Assembly: GCA_016124755.1 (NCBI GenBank)
Contig: WGNA01000014.1
Coordinates: 1-64,000 of the forward strand
DNA from: Bacteroidota bacterium
Lineage (GTDB): Bacteria; Bacteroidota; Bacteroidia; NS11-12g; UBA9320
Length of the DNA: 64,000 bases
Direction: 5' to 3'
The notes beneath the pieces are model-generated. The model saw only the letters and a program-made list of their open reading frames with translations, was not told where the DNA came from and searched no databases. Shown piece by piece: positions 34,534 to 43,659 of the stretch. Positions within the stretch are counted from its first letter, which is position 1; each line of letters opens with the position of its first letter. The position numbers were made by a program, and so were the translations under genes.

Positions 34534-35445
34534 TTAGAGTGGCTCAATTGATTTAAACGCTTCGAGTATTATTTTTCTAACTTTCATATCTAAAAATGGT
34601 AGAACAATTTTTTCAAAATTAGCTGAGGAACGTACAATATATTTCCTCAAATAGGTGTGAGTTTTATCTTCACTTAAGCTATATTCTTTTAATAATTGTA
34701 AATGGTGAATAGTTTTTTCTACTAATTGATCTTCGCTCAGTGCACCACTTTCAAGTTGAATAAAAAGTGACTGAATAGCCACTTTAAAATCATCAATTAC
34801 TCTCTCAACTCGATCAAGCTTAATTTCTTTCCTATTCAACAAGCAGATTTGAATGGTTTGATTTCCTCTACCATTTACATCATTTCCCAATATTCTTATT
34901 CCTTCGCCTCTGGGATCAATTTTGAAGTCAAAGTAATCTTCCGGTCGATCTACTTCAGGATGCAGCAGAAACGGAATTTCATTTAACAGAGGGGCATTAT
35001 TTGCCCTACATTGAGTTACGTCTAAATTCCCGTCCGGAAGCATCGTTGGAGCATTAACCCTGACCCCAAGAATGGGAAATTGGTTATGTTTAGCTCCCTC
35101 TCGATTACAGGTAATGCATGACGGAATTAAATTGGTCCATTCATAACATAGCCAATAGTATCCTTCATGATCTTTGTCTTCTGCAACTCCTTTTTTTGGT
35201 CGATAATGCTCAATGTCTGCCTTACAAAGGCGTTCACAATACGCACATTTATTTTTATATGAAATGGCTAATTGATCCTCAACTCGTGATCTTTTACCAT
35301 CTGGAGTATCATAACCCTCTCGGTATATAGCATCTGTAATAAGATTTTTATTTACTGTTTGAATAATTGTAAGTAAAGCCCGATACGTTTCATCAGATGC
35401 TAATCGAGGAGTACGTTCATTATCAGCTTTTATAACAAACCTCAT
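34534..35445 (-). CDS. PtuB-like HNH endonuclease (Septu-type)
   Basis: A 303-residue protein. HNH-type centre: YKNKCAYCERLCKADIEHYRPK (~67-88) and YYWLCYEWTNLIPSCITCNREG (~97-120), containing the CxxC pairs and the His of EHYRPK. This matches the HNH family (TIGR02646-like) found beside AAA ATPases in Septu and some retron systems. The helical C-terminal half has no other domain. Its start overlaps the PtuA-like stop by 4 bp, as in Septu pairs, where the ATPase controls the nuclease that attacks phage DNA or host nucleic acid. Confidence 0.85.
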   Translation of the reverse strand: MRFVIKADNERTPRLASDETYRALLTIIQTVNKNLITDAIYREGYDTPDGKRSRVEDQLAISYKNKCAYCERLCKADIEHYRPKKGVAEDKDHEGYYWLCYEWTNLIPSCITCNREGAKHNQFPILGVRVNAPTMLPDGNLDVTQCRANNAPLLNEIPFLLHPEVDRPEDYFDFKIDPRGEGIRILGNDVNGRGNQTIQICLLNRKEIKLDRVERVIDDFKVAIQSLFIQLESGALSEDQLVEKTIHHLQLLKEYSLSEDKTHTYLRKYIVRSSANFEKIVLPFLDMKVRKIILEAFKSIEPL

Positions 35446-37187
35446 TTTCTACGCTCTTTAAATAATTTGATCAATGCCTGTTCTTTTGAATCTGTGATAA
35501 ATTCATTAATTTTCTTTTTTACGAGATCGTTGAATTCCATATCCTGATAATTAATTTCTGTTCTAACCAAACTACTTGTATTATGGCTGCTTGGAATGAT
35601 GTCATTCAAGCCGAAAATCGGGGAAGTCAAAATAGTATTAGGTAAAAGGTCTCCCAAAATCAATAACTCATCAAGTCGCTTTACTTTTACTCCCACTTTT
35701 GCAGCTCTCTCAACCTTAAATATTTGACTGTTTTTAGGAGCTCCGAGAAATGGAATTGGGCTATGAGTTGTTACGATAAACTGGATATTGGGAAAGGTCT
35801 TTGTTAGTTGTTCAACAAGGATTTTTTGTAACTTAGGATGAAGATGAATGTCAATTTCATCAATTAATACAATTCCAGTAAATTCGGCAGGGTCAAAGAT
35901 ATTTGGCTGTTGCTCATACAGGCGAATAAGAATATCGCCAATCATGGCAATCATACTCTTTAGACCAGATGCAAGTTTGTTAAATGTAACTTTTCTAAAT
36001 TCATTATCTTCAGAATCTTTTTCAATATAGGAGGTTACAGGTATATCTCCGATAGTATCGTTAAACAGAATATCATACAAATTAGGCAAGATATCAATTA
36101 GTATTTCTTTTATATAATCTTTCCTTTTGTTGAAGTCAAATAAACTTTCTTTATTGGTGCGCCACTTTTCAAACTGAGATTGTAGGTCAATCAAGTAAGC
36201 ATCGTCATTAAAAAGCGATTGAAACAATTCATGGTTCGAAACAGACTTAAAAATTTTTGAACTAAGCCCAGCATGATTTGTTTTTAACCTCGACTGTCCA
36301 TATGATGCAAAACCACTTAGTAGGATATTCTTTTCGTCACTAATGTTGTTCCCATTTCGACCATAAGAAATAGTTTCGCTTTCACTGGTATAAAGAGAAA
36401 TGCGCGTGGCAAATGTTCCTTCTGAAGAATGCTCTTCGGAAGTTATTTTCCTAGAACAAATAGAAGTAGCTAAACTTCTAAGAATTGAAGTTTTTCCAGT
36501 GCCGTTTTCACCTGTAAAAAAAATCCACTGTGACGAGAAGGGTATGTTTGTTATTTCTATATGTTTTATTGGACCATAATTATCAATTATAATCTCCTTA
36601 ATTTTTCGCGGCTTTTGTGTTTCATACTTGTTATATACTTGGGAAGTTTCCTGGCCAAGTTTTACTCTGTATTTATCGACTTTGAGTCTTTGTTCTTCAA
36701 AATCATCTTTATCAATGAATCCAATTTTTGAGTCTTCTTTTCCAAAAAAATCCCCAGCTTTGTCCTGAATAATTCGATCTATTTCTAATTTATCAGTGGC
36801 AAGAAAACCATTGAGAGACGATAAATAGTTTTCATTTTCATACGTTTTCCTATATCTCTGTCCGCTGGCTTCAAGTTTTAATGGTTCAACTAAATATTGA
36901 ACAGCAAATTTTCTTTTCTGATCAGAATCAGATGTGTTGATTTCAAGATATGTTTCTCCAGATTCAGAAAGAATAACAAAAATAATGTTAGGCGTCTTGT
37001 TTTTCCAGTCCATTCCAGTCCAAAAGGAAATAGCCAGATACCATTCGTTTCCATAAAACCAGTATCCTTGGTCCAATCTTTTATCTCTATTACTTTTACG
37101 AAGAGTAAAGTAAAGCTGAGGATCCAAAGCGCGCTTTTTCGTGAGCAAGTCGTAAACTTCAGAATGGAGATTGGTAATATTGCTCAT
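35442..37187 (-). CDS. PtuA-like AAA ATPase (Septu-type)
   Basis: A 581-residue ATPase. An N-terminal ~200-residue extension precedes the core IIIDNYGPIKHIEITN, Walker A FTGENGTGKTSILRSL (~232-245), signature-like region ASGLKSMIAMIGDIL, Walker B IVLIDEIDIHLHPKLQ, and FIVTTHSPIPFLGA (H-loop). This is the PtuA/AAA15-21 OLD-like class. Together with the HNH gene it forms a Septu-like unit. The N-terminal extension is longer than in compact PtuA proteins and could be a sensor. It begins 9 bp after the HerA-like gene. Confidence 0.85.
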   Translation of the reverse strand: MSNITNLHSEVYDLLTKKRALDPQLYFTLRKSNRDKRLDQGYWFYGNEWYLAISFWTGMDWKNKTPNIIFVILSESGETYLEINTSDSDQKRKFAVQYLVEPLKLEASGQRYRKTYENENYLSSLNGFLATDKLEIDRIIQDKAGDFFGKEDSKIGFIDKDDFEEQRLKVDKYRVKLGQETSQVYNKYETQKPRKIKEIIIDNYGPIKHIEITNIPFSSQWIFFTGENGTGKTSILRSLATSICSRKITSEEHSSEGTFATRISLYTSESETISYGRNGNNISDEKNILLSGFASYGQSRLKTNHAGLSSKIFKSVSNHELFQSLFNDDAYLIDLQSQFEKWRTNKESLFDFNKRKDYIKEILIDILPNLYDILFNDTIGDIPVTSYIEKDSEDNEFRKVTFNKLASGLKSMIAMIGDILIRLYEQQPNIFDPAEFTGIVLIDEIDIHLHPKLQKILVEQLTKTFPNIQFIVTTHSPIPFLGAPKNSQIFKVERAAKVGVKVKRLDELLILGDLLPNTILTSPIFGLNDIIPSSHNTSSLVRTEINYQDMEFNDLVKKKINEFITDSKEQALIKLFKERRK

Positions 37188-37196
37188 ACGCCCATG

Positions 37197-39329
37197 CTAT
37201 TTTTTAATTACTAAATATGCAGTTGTAGAACCAGGTTTAGTTTTACTTGGTCTTCTTTCTGTATTCCATTTTCCTATCCCGAAATTTTCATTCATAAATC
37301 GTGTTACATACTCTTGTGCTAATTTATCTCGGTCTTGCAAATCCACTGGTAGCCCTTCAAGAATAGCAGTTTTCAAAAGCATCCAATGAGCATTATTTCC
37401 CTTAATTTTCTCCATTAAAGTGTTATTAGTTAGAGCTGTTTTAAATGCACTTTTAACAAATATTTCAAGTACATCCTCTTGAGAATTATTAGGATTGTTG
37501 TTTTCCTCATCTTCAATATCTATCTCCACCGTTCCTACTTCTTCTTTCGCCTTGTGCAATTGTTGATTAAACTTTTCTTGCAGTTCAACGCTATAAGTTT
37601 TACCGGCTGAACCATTATAATCCGAATCTCTAATCTTAAACAATTTTTCAAAGCTTAGCACCCTAACGGATATTGGATAAGGTTTGCCGCCTGAGCTACT
37701 CCAAAATATTCCGTTACCTGGAATAGGTTCATTAAGCAAAGAACTTAACAGATCATTGCTAAAGTGTGCATTTGCTTTTCTCAGTGCACCCAAGTCCACC
37801 GCAGAGAGAAGGTGGAAAATAAACCAATTGTCACCTTGACTTAATATCTCATCCGAAATACTTCCGGGTTGCTGCGTAATTAGCACAGCTCCTAATCCAA
37901 ATTTTCTTCCTTCTTTAACCCATGCTATGTATGGGCTTTCTGCACCGCTACTATTACCCAAAACTGACTGAGCTTCCTCTAATACTGCAATTGTAGGAAT
38001 GCTGTTTGGTTCTGCTTTTGTAAATTCATTTTGATTATGCTCAAAAATTTGTTGCAGTATAATTCCTGACAGAATTAATCCATTTGCACCCCTCATTTGA
38101 GAAATGTCTACAACACAAAGTTTCCCATTTTTTAGGGAGTCAAATAATTTGTCCATCATCTGACTACTTGGGTCATGTATAAGACGAATGACTGTCGTAA
38201 TATTAGAGCGGATAGCCAATATTTCTGCATCCTGTCTATCATTTTCTCTATCACCTAAAATGATATCGCGCAAATCTTCCAAAGGAGTTGTATTTCCATG
38301 CCGATTTATTAAATCAATGAGTCTTACCCAATTGGCCATGTTCAGACCTTTTAGTTTTTGAACATTTTGTTGTGATTGTTTTTCTAATGGCAAGGCTATT
38401 GAAATCACATCAGCAGGTCGTAATCTTCGAATATCAAGACGAATCGTTCCCGCAACAAATGATTGATAAAATGGGCTTAGTGAAGAACGATTTGTAAAAA
38501 CGACAACTTTGTCCTCTAAAGTAGGTACATCACACAACCCAGGTCTTCCACTATCATCGGGCCAAAAGTATTCCCCATCAGGGTCGAATATGATTGTCCC
38601 AACTGGTGTTTTCTTTCCTCCGCGTTTCGTTATGGTTGGAGGATTTTGATATAAGTTACTAAATAATAATTTGACAAGATTAGATTTCCCAAATCCGGCC
38701 CTTGCGAAAACAAAAGATCGTCTGGAAACAAGTTGATCAATTCGAAATTTTGTCACCACTTCTGGAGACTTAGGGATCATCCAAGGATCAAGGGTAGCTT
38801 GGGCATCTGCATTTCCTCCGTTGTATACAAACTCCCCGTAGGCCAAATATCCGAAAGCAGAGGCTGCGTTGCCTTCGTCATCTTTAATATTGTGACCAGA
38901 CACTTCCTGTAAAATCTCATCAGATAAAAAAGCAACTTTACTTCCAACATGTGGCAATCTTCTATGAGAAGGTGCAAACTCCAGATTATTATTTGAAACT
39001 CTCACAACTCCTAACACTCTTATATCTACTTTGTATTTTAAGTAGTCTTCACGGAGGCTTTCGTCAACCAATCTTCCTTCTGAAACGGCACGAATAGCAT
39101 AATCTTCCCCCGCTGAGCTGGCCAGTTTGCCTAATGCTGCTACGGAGGTAATTCTTCCAAGAACAGCTTCATTATCACCCTCTAATGCCACCACCAAGAA
39201 CTGTCCATGCATTGGAATATTTTGAAATATATTAGCGTATTTCAGCACTATATCCGCATGGAATTCTAGACCACCTTCACTAAAGCCTCTAAAAATACCT
39301 ACTATCTTGTCTTCAGGAAAAAGTTTCAT
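37197..39329 (-). CDS. HerA-like ATPase (DUF87 helicase/translocase)
   Basis: A 710-residue protein. An N-terminal HAS-barrel-like region (IVGIFRGFSEGGLEFH...GQFLVVAL) precedes Walker A VFARAGFGKSNLVKLL (~207-222), then DPDGEYFW, Walker B TIAVLEEAQSVLG, and the HerA wording LITQQPGSISDEILSQGDNW. HerA hexamers pump or unwind dsDNA and work with NurA nuclease. Here the gene overlaps the NurA-like gene by 4 bp. In bacterial defence loci HerA drives cargo nucleases on DNA. Confidence 0.88.
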   Translation of the reverse strand: MKLFPEDKIVGIFRGFSEGGLEFHADIVLKYANIFQNIPMHGQFLVVALEGDNEAVLGRITSVAALGKLASSAGEDYAIRAVSEGRLVDESLREDYLKYKVDIRVLGVVRVSNNNLEFAPSHRRLPHVGSKVAFLSDEILQEVSGHNIKDDEGNAASAFGYLAYGEFVYNGGNADAQATLDPWMIPKSPEVVTKFRIDQLVSRRSFVFARAGFGKSNLVKLLFSNLYQNPPTITKRGGKKTPVGTIIFDPDGEYFWPDDSGRPGLCDVPTLEDKVVVFTNRSSLSPFYQSFVAGTIRLDIRRLRPADVISIALPLEKQSQQNVQKLKGLNMANWVRLIDLINRHGNTTPLEDLRDIILGDRENDRQDAEILAIRSNITTVIRLIHDPSSQMMDKLFDSLKNGKLCVVDISQMRGANGLILSGIILQQIFEHNQNEFTKAEPNSIPTIAVLEEAQSVLGNSSGAESPYIAWVKEGRKFGLGAVLITQQPGSISDEILSQGDNWFIFHLLSAVDLGALRKANAHFSNDLLSSLLNEPIPGNGIFWSSSGGKPYPISVRVLSFEKLFKIRDSDYNGSAGKTYSVELQEKFNQQLHKAKEEVGTVEIDIEDEENNNPNNSQEDVLEIFVKSAFKTALTNNTLMEKIKGNNAHWMLLKTAILEGLPVDLQDRDKLAQEYVTRFMNENFGIGKWNTERRPSKTKPGSTTAYLVIKK

Positions 39330-40513
39330 GATTGTCTATTTAATGTTTGATCTTTAAGTATCACTTGATGATCCATAATTTTTCTTTTATCGCTGGGAAG
39401 TATTTCCCTAATTGATTTTATTACTTCATCCTGAAGAATATCAAGGTCAAAATCAACTACTTCGGCATATGCCAGAGCTTTTTGTAAACAAGAGGGATAG
39501 TGTGGAATAGGGAATGAATCTATTGTGTCCATTAGTATATATCCAAGTATTTCTGCATCAGAAGCTGTTTGATAGTGAAGAAGATCAATTGGCCATATTG
39601 GATTACTTGCTTTTTTCCCAAACCTTGCTATGTATAAGCTGCCCAATACGTACTTATTTACTTCTACTTTCTTGTCAGATTCCTTCTCCTCTTCACCATT
39701 TTTACTTAGGTACTCATGATAAAGTAACGATTTCTTTTCCATATTCGCGGGTACCTTAGCGTATCTTGGTTCCCCTTCAGGAAAGATATCCTCGAGCTGC
39801 ATTACTAAGGAGTAGCGAGATAATACTTGACTATGTTTTGCGATGCCAACAAAGAATATTTTTATTTTCTTTGTTGTATATGCTTCATCAATCGCTTGTT
39901 TTATTTTGTCCATCATTATAGGGAACAGTGCCCGTTCTTCTTTCGCATAGTATTTGAAAATTTTACTTCTTAATAGCCCGTCACGCACAACGACAGTATG
40001 ATTCGCAAAGCCATCGTAACAAATTTTTTCGTACAAAACAGCCCATTCACACAAATCACGATACGTAAGTACCCAAGATTTTGAGATTTTTTCGGGGTTA
40101 TCTCTCATATATTTCCCTGTTGGAATCATGGGACTAAGATCGTTTAGAGTTTCGCAACCCAAGTCTTTCATTAGAACACCTAAGGCAGTTTTGCCATTGC
40201 CCTTTTCATCAAATTGTTTTTTGCTTAAGAAATCTGTATCTGTTGTTGGTGTAATTGTATCAAGACAAAGGTTTCGTCCGTTTGAGTCAACCACTCTGAT
40301 CAATTGAAAATAAAAAGGATCATAAACCAATTTGTTATTCGTGCCATCAGTTGCAACTAGGGAAAATGTTGTTATTGGCCTAGGCTTAATAACGCGAACG
40401 TTTGGTTTTATTTCTTGCACTTCTTTTCTAAGAGAATCTAGTAAATTGCGGTCAAGAAATGCGCAATCTTTTATTGCTTTTTTTACTTGTGGTATTTCCT
40501 CTGGATCAAACAT
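39326..40513 (-). CDS. NurA-like nuclease
   Basis: A 395-residue protein. NurA marks: SLVATDGTNNKL (Asp ~56), VVVRDGLLRSK (Asp ~178), FVGIAKHSQVLSRYS (~222-235), and a C-terminal IWPIDLLHYQTASD...HYPSCLQKALAYAEV. NurA is an Mn-dependent 5'-3' exo/endonuclease, RNase H-like in fold, that pairs with HerA. The paired acidic residues suggest activity. It lies one base after the methyltransferase stop. Confidence 0.8.
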   Translation of the reverse strand: MFDPEEIPQVKKAIKDCAFLDRNLLDSLRKEVQEIKPNVRVIKPRPITTFSLVATDGTNNKLVYDPFYFQLIRVVDSNGRNLCLDTITPTTDTDFLSKKQFDEKGNGKTALGVLMKDLGCETLNDLSPMIPTGKYMRDNPEKISKSWVLTYRDLCEWAVLYEKICYDGFANHTVVVRDGLLRSKIFKYYAKEERALFPIMMDKIKQAIDEAYTTKKIKIFFVGIAKHSQVLSRYSLVMQLEDIFPEGEPRYAKVPANMEKKSLLYHEYLSKNGEEEKESDKKVEVNKYVLGSLYIARFGKKASNPIWPIDLLHYQTASDAEILGYILMDTIDSFPIPHYPSCLQKALAYAEVVDFDLDILQDEVIKSIREILPSDKRKIMDHQVILKDQTLNRQS

Positions 40514-40514
40514 T

Positions 40515-41648
40515 TTAAGAATTTAATATTGCAAACGCATCGATTTCCTCTATATATTTTCCTGCGGAATTTTTAAACTGATTAGATTGCCGCTTTGAAT
40601 CAACGGGTTTGCCAGCTTTATGAATTGTACGCAGCTTCCATCCGCAATCAGCTAAAGAATCTTTTAAAAGTTCTGATGGTGTTTTATCGGATTTACTTGG
40701 AAGAGCTCCAAACCGAACTACCAACTTTGCACCCGGCTTGCAATTAGTTGCGGCATTTTTCCATACGAGAGACAAATCTTTTACAAATGCTTTTTCTGAC
40801 CAGTGCTTTAACTGAGCTTTATTCGAATAATCAACCTTCTCTGAGCCTCCCAAAAACCAATTTCTAAGCCACTGATCTTGTTCATAGGTTGACATTCCAT
40901 AATATGGTGGAGACGTAATGACCCAATCAAATTTCTCATTAAACACTCCGTTGACTTTTCTGCTGTCTCCTAAAATGATTTTTCCGGCAACTTTTTCCGG
41001 TAATTGTTCATTGAAAATATAATGAGTTTTTCGTTTGATTAATGATAGCATATCAACCTTGGGAGGAACTAAAGATCGCTCCTTCCAGTATTTTACAGAG
41101 TAGTCAGGCTTAGTAGAAAAAGTACGCGGCATCTGATTTGAAAGATAAGATGACTGTTCTTTCATAAGCGGACCATGAAGAACACCAAGCACTATTGCTC
41201 TTAAAACAACTTCTGCTTTTGTAAGTCTTTTTTTGGAATTAAGAAATGATCTAATTTTACATACCTCAATTAGCGTGTCTGAATTATAAGCCCACTTCCA
41301 GAATTCGCCAATTGGGATATCATTTGGGTCAATATTCTCTAAAATATCTTGACAAAGAGAAATGACCTCTTTCGGTTTAATACTAATTAATTTTGATTGG
41401 GCAATAGCGTACGCAACTGGGTTACTATCCACACCATAAGAACTAATTCCTAGTAAGCGGGCAGCATAATTGGTGGTGCCTCTGCCGCAAAATGGATCGT
41501 AGACAGTGTCGCCTTTTTTCGCATTACTTAATACTCGGTATGGAAAAGTCAACGGGAACATTGTGAAGTAAGGGCATATTGCATTTAGCCGTACTCTAGG
41601 ATGCATCTTGTTTTCTAATATTTTTAAGTCCGCTTCTTTCAATTGCAT
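40515..41648 (-). CDS. Site-specific DNA methyltransferase
   Basis: A 377-residue protein. AdoMet motif I is YDPFCGRGTTNYAARLLG near residue 49; motif IV is DWVITSPPYYGM near 240; the ~190 residues between may hold target recognition (alpha-type order). The TSPPY motif fits N4-cytosine or N6-adenine methylation. It probably marks host DNA so the nuclease modules of the operon act only on unmodified DNA. It overlaps the XRE stop by one base. Confidence 0.85.
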   Translation of the reverse strand: MQLKEADLKILENKMHPRVRLNAICPYFTMFPLTFPYRVLSNAKKGDTVYDPFCGRGTTNYAARLLGISSYGVDSNPVAYAIAQSKLISIKPKEVISLCQDILENIDPNDIPIGEFWKWAYNSDTLIEVCKIRSFLNSKKRLTKAEVVLRAIVLGVLHGPLMKEQSSYLSNQMPRTFSTKPDYSVKYWKERSLVPPKVDMLSLIKRKTHYIFNEQLPEKVAGKIILGDSRKVNGVFNEKFDWVITSPPYYGMSTYEQDQWLRNWFLGGSEKVDYSNKAQLKHWSEKAFVKDLSLVWKNAATNCKPGAKLVVRFGALPSKSDKTPSELLKDSLADCGWKLRTIHKAGKPVDSKRQSNQFKNSAGKYIEEIDAFAILNS

Positions 41649-41863
41649 TAATTTTTTGTTGACACTAGCAGTTCTCTTACATCCACATCTAATACTTCAG
41701 CTATTTCAAAAAGTGTTTCCATAGTCGGTTGCATTTGGTTAGTACACCACTTGGAAACAGTAGTTCTGTTTTTGTTCAATTCTTCTGCAAGCCAGTTATT
41801 GGTTTTTCCTTGTTCAGCTAAAACAGCCTTGATTCGATTACTTGCTTTCTTTTTCTGCGGCAT
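41648..41863 (-). CDS. XRE-family regulator of the defence operon
   Basis: A 71-residue protein, almost all helix-turn-helix (IKAVLAEQGKTNNWLAEELNKNRTTVSKWCTN). First gene of the six-gene operon, overlapping the methyltransferase by one base. Such a control gene next to a methyltransferase often delays restriction until DNA is methylated (C-protein role). Palindromic operators lie upstream at 41936-41995. Confidence 0.85.
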   Translation of the reverse strand: MPQKKKASNRIKAVLAEQGKTNNWLAEELNKNRTTVSKWCTNQMQPTMETLFEIAEVLDVDVRELLVSTKN

Positions 41864-41935
41864 AATAAAAAGCGTTTAACATTGATTATTCTGCAAAATA
41901 AGCATAATGGCAAAATCCAAATCTATGCGTTTACG

Positions 41936-41995
41936 GCGTATAAAGCTAAATATTAAGTACATGAGTATTTAAAATATGCGTATAAAGCATATTTT
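41936..41995. promoter_or_regulatory. Candidate operator region of the defence operon
   Basis: The 11-mer gcgtataaagc occurs twice in direct orientation (41936-41946 and 41978-41988), 42 bp apart. The second copy sits inside a perfect 9-bp inverted repeat (aaaatatgc, 7 bases, gcatatttt; 41971-41995). The site lies between the XRE gene and a small divergent frame and is the natural target for the XRE regulator. Confidence 0.55.
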
Positions 41996-42020
41996 GAATA
42001 CTTTTAAAAAATTACTTGAT

Positions 42021-42152
42021 ATGAGAAACTATACAAAAGCTGATTTGGAAGAACTCGTTTCCAGTCAACTCGAAAACCTCAATTCAATTCACAATCTGTT
42101 AAGCATTATGAAAGAACAGAACGAGCTCCTAAACAACGTAAACAAAAATTAA
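42021..42152 (+). CDS. Small divergent hypothetical protein
   Basis: A 43-residue frame (MRNYTKADLEELVSSQLENL...), helical and coiled-coil-like, starting 25 bp after the palindromic operator. It is transcribed away from the defence operon and may share its operator. Short, with no homologue I can name. Confidence 0.4.
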   Translation: MRNYTKADLEELVSSQLENLNSIHNLLSIMKEQNELLNNVNKN

Positions 42153-42256
42153 GAGATTAAATTTCTGAATTCAAGGAAAAGATCTTTGTATATCCAACAA
42201 GCAAACAAAACCGATGCTGTGCGTTCGTTATTTTTCTTTTAGTGCTTCAACTGAAT

Positions 42257-42297
42257 CCCAAATTAGGCTTTTGCCAAAAACCTGTTCGTGATGGGTA
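42257..42297 (-). mobile_element. IS630 end remnant
   Basis: The 32 bases 42257-42288 are identical to the reverse complement of 51093-51124, the left end of the IS630 element, and continue with tgatgggta, which resembles the terminal bases and TA target. The rest of the element is missing, so only a truncated end remains. Confidence 0.75.
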
Positions 42298-42398
42298 TAA
42301 TAAAGTATCACAAATAGTTTCCCAAGCCTGTCCAAAATTTGTGTCAGGTTGAATTATTTTTAAAAAATTTGCTGAAAAATTATATCTCATCTGTCGTT

Positions 42399-42541
42399 TT
42401 ATAATGACGCACAACTTTTCGGGGGTTTGCGATGGCGGGGTGTTTTAGCACCAAACTTTATTCGGAGAACTGAACTTCCACATTGCAAAAATGTGTCTGT
42501 GAAGCACGGAATCCCCACTATGGATAACTCCTTGTTAGCGG
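42399..42541. repeat. Palindromic cassette-boundary element a
   Basis: A ~143-bp element running from ttataatgac to ttgttagcgg. Its ends resemble elements b (44009-44142) and c (45688-45824). It ends 10 bp from the stop codon of the 222-residue gene. The weakest match of the three. Confidence 0.5.
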
Positions 42542-42550
42542 TAGTTTTTC

Positions 42551-43219
42551 TCACCATACGATGTCCGGAAAGTCAGCAAATTCAAGGTCGGTAATTTCGC
42601 AATTTTGTTGTTTAGCAGAAGCTTCAAACGATCTAATTAAGTCGTTATACTCCTGTCGCCAAATTGAAAAGTAGTCTGAAAGTAGTGTCGGAATATTTCT
42701 AAATCTCTTTTTGCCAGGTTTGTCTGTAACGAACCTGATATGCAATGCCTGATAAATGATGAAAACATATTGGTCGCTGATATGGATGCCTTGTGCAATG
42801 AAATTTTTGATGTCAGCCGCACCTTCTCCATCATAGTTAAACAACGCTCTCTCTACAACATACTCCAACATATACATATTGGCTTGCTGCAACTTGTCGG
42901 TTTGAGTGTATCCTGCGTTATATCTTAGTGCTGAAATGAAAATCAATATATCTGTCCAAATGCAATGGAAGCCGAAGTAGTGTAACTCGTGGGCGCTTCC
43001 GTCAAATTTTACTTTGTCTGTTAACCTGTCGCCTGAATACGCTTTTCTAATTTCGTAAGCGAAATTCATTAGAAGTTGATTTTGTCCTTTAGTCCGCACG
43101 TTGTTCTCATCAAGAGTTTTAGCGATTTCATGAACTGTGTCGTATAAACTTGCTAAATCTCCATAGTCCCCGAAGATTGATAGCCCAGTTCCGTTCTTAG
43201 TTGGATATGCTTGTAACAT
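42551..43219 (-). CDS. Hypothetical protein (DUF6904-like)
   Basis: A 222-residue soluble protein starting AYPTKNGTGLSIFGDYGDLASLYDTVHEI, wording I associate with DUF6904, and containing YFGFHCIWTDILIFISALRYN. Function unknown. Last gene of a four-gene minus-strand group bounded by palindromic elements. The family label is a low-confidence recollection. Confidence 0.6.
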   Translation of the reverse strand: MLQAYPTKNGTGLSIFGDYGDLASLYDTVHEIAKTLDENNVRTKGQNQLLMNFAYEIRKAYSGDRLTDKVKFDGSAHELHYFGFHCIWTDILIFISALRYNAGYTQTDKLQQANMYMLEYVVERALFNYDGEGAADIKNFIAQGIHISDQYVFIIYQALHIRFVTDKPGKKRFRNIPTLLSDYFSIWRQEYNDLIRSFEASAKQQNCEITDLEFADFPDIVW

Positions 43220-43222
43220 TCT

Positions 43223-43426
43223 TTATGTAGTATATTTTTTTTCGTAAGCGTCAATGCGTCTAAACACGCTGAATAGAGTTAAAGCTGTCGCACAAAGACC
43301 AATGCCAAGTCCGATGATTGTTCCAATACAAGGTCTGTCATAGATTTTGCGTACACCTAAGCCCATTAAACTTAGTCCAACTGCTGTAAATATTACAGCT
43401 ACATAAAATAGTAGTTCTTTTTTCAT
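43223..43426 (-). CDS. Small two-pass membrane protein
   Basis: A 67-residue protein with two hydrophobic helices (LFYVAVIFTAVGLSLMGLGV and IIGLGIGLCATALTLFSVF) and a charged tail. It overlaps the upstream 62-residue gene by 4 bp and lies 3 bp from the gene below, so the three are one operon. Small membrane proteins like this can be immunity or effector proteins; no family recognised. Confidence 0.6.
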   Translation of the reverse strand: MKKELLFYVAVIFTAVGLSLMGLGVRKIYDRPCIGTIIGLGIGLCATALTLFSVFRRIDAYEKKYTT

Positions 43427-43611
43427 GGTTTTGCTACTGGTTTTTTGTGTCGTGTAACATACTTGTTGTAAAGTTCTCTTTTTTCAACATCAGAAATTAT
43501 CCCGATTTCACTTTCTCGTTTTGCACCTTCCCACTCCAATTTTAATAAGTATTGACTCATCGTTATCAGTTCACTTATATGTTCAGTCGGGTCTTTGTCC
43601 GATTTGAGCAT
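43423..43611 (-). CDS. Small hypothetical protein
   Basis: A 62-residue helical, charged protein (MLKSDKDPTEHISELITMSQYLLKLEWEG) with a basic end (TRHKKPVAKP). ATGA overlap with the membrane-protein gene. Function unknown. Confidence 0.55.
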   Translation of the reverse strand: MLKSDKDPTEHISELITMSQYLLKLEWEGAKRESEIGIISDVEKRELYNKYVTRHKKPVAKP

Positions 43612-43659
43612 AATTTGGTCAATGAGAGTTATGATTTTATTGTACCAATACTCATCCTC

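Larger units (their letters stand above)
42153..42550. other. Region with an IS630 remnant and a palindromic element
   Basis: About 400 bp without a supported gene. It contains a ~40-bp IS630 end fragment at 42257-42297 and a ~143-bp element at 42399-42541. Both are listed separately. Confidence 0.6.
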
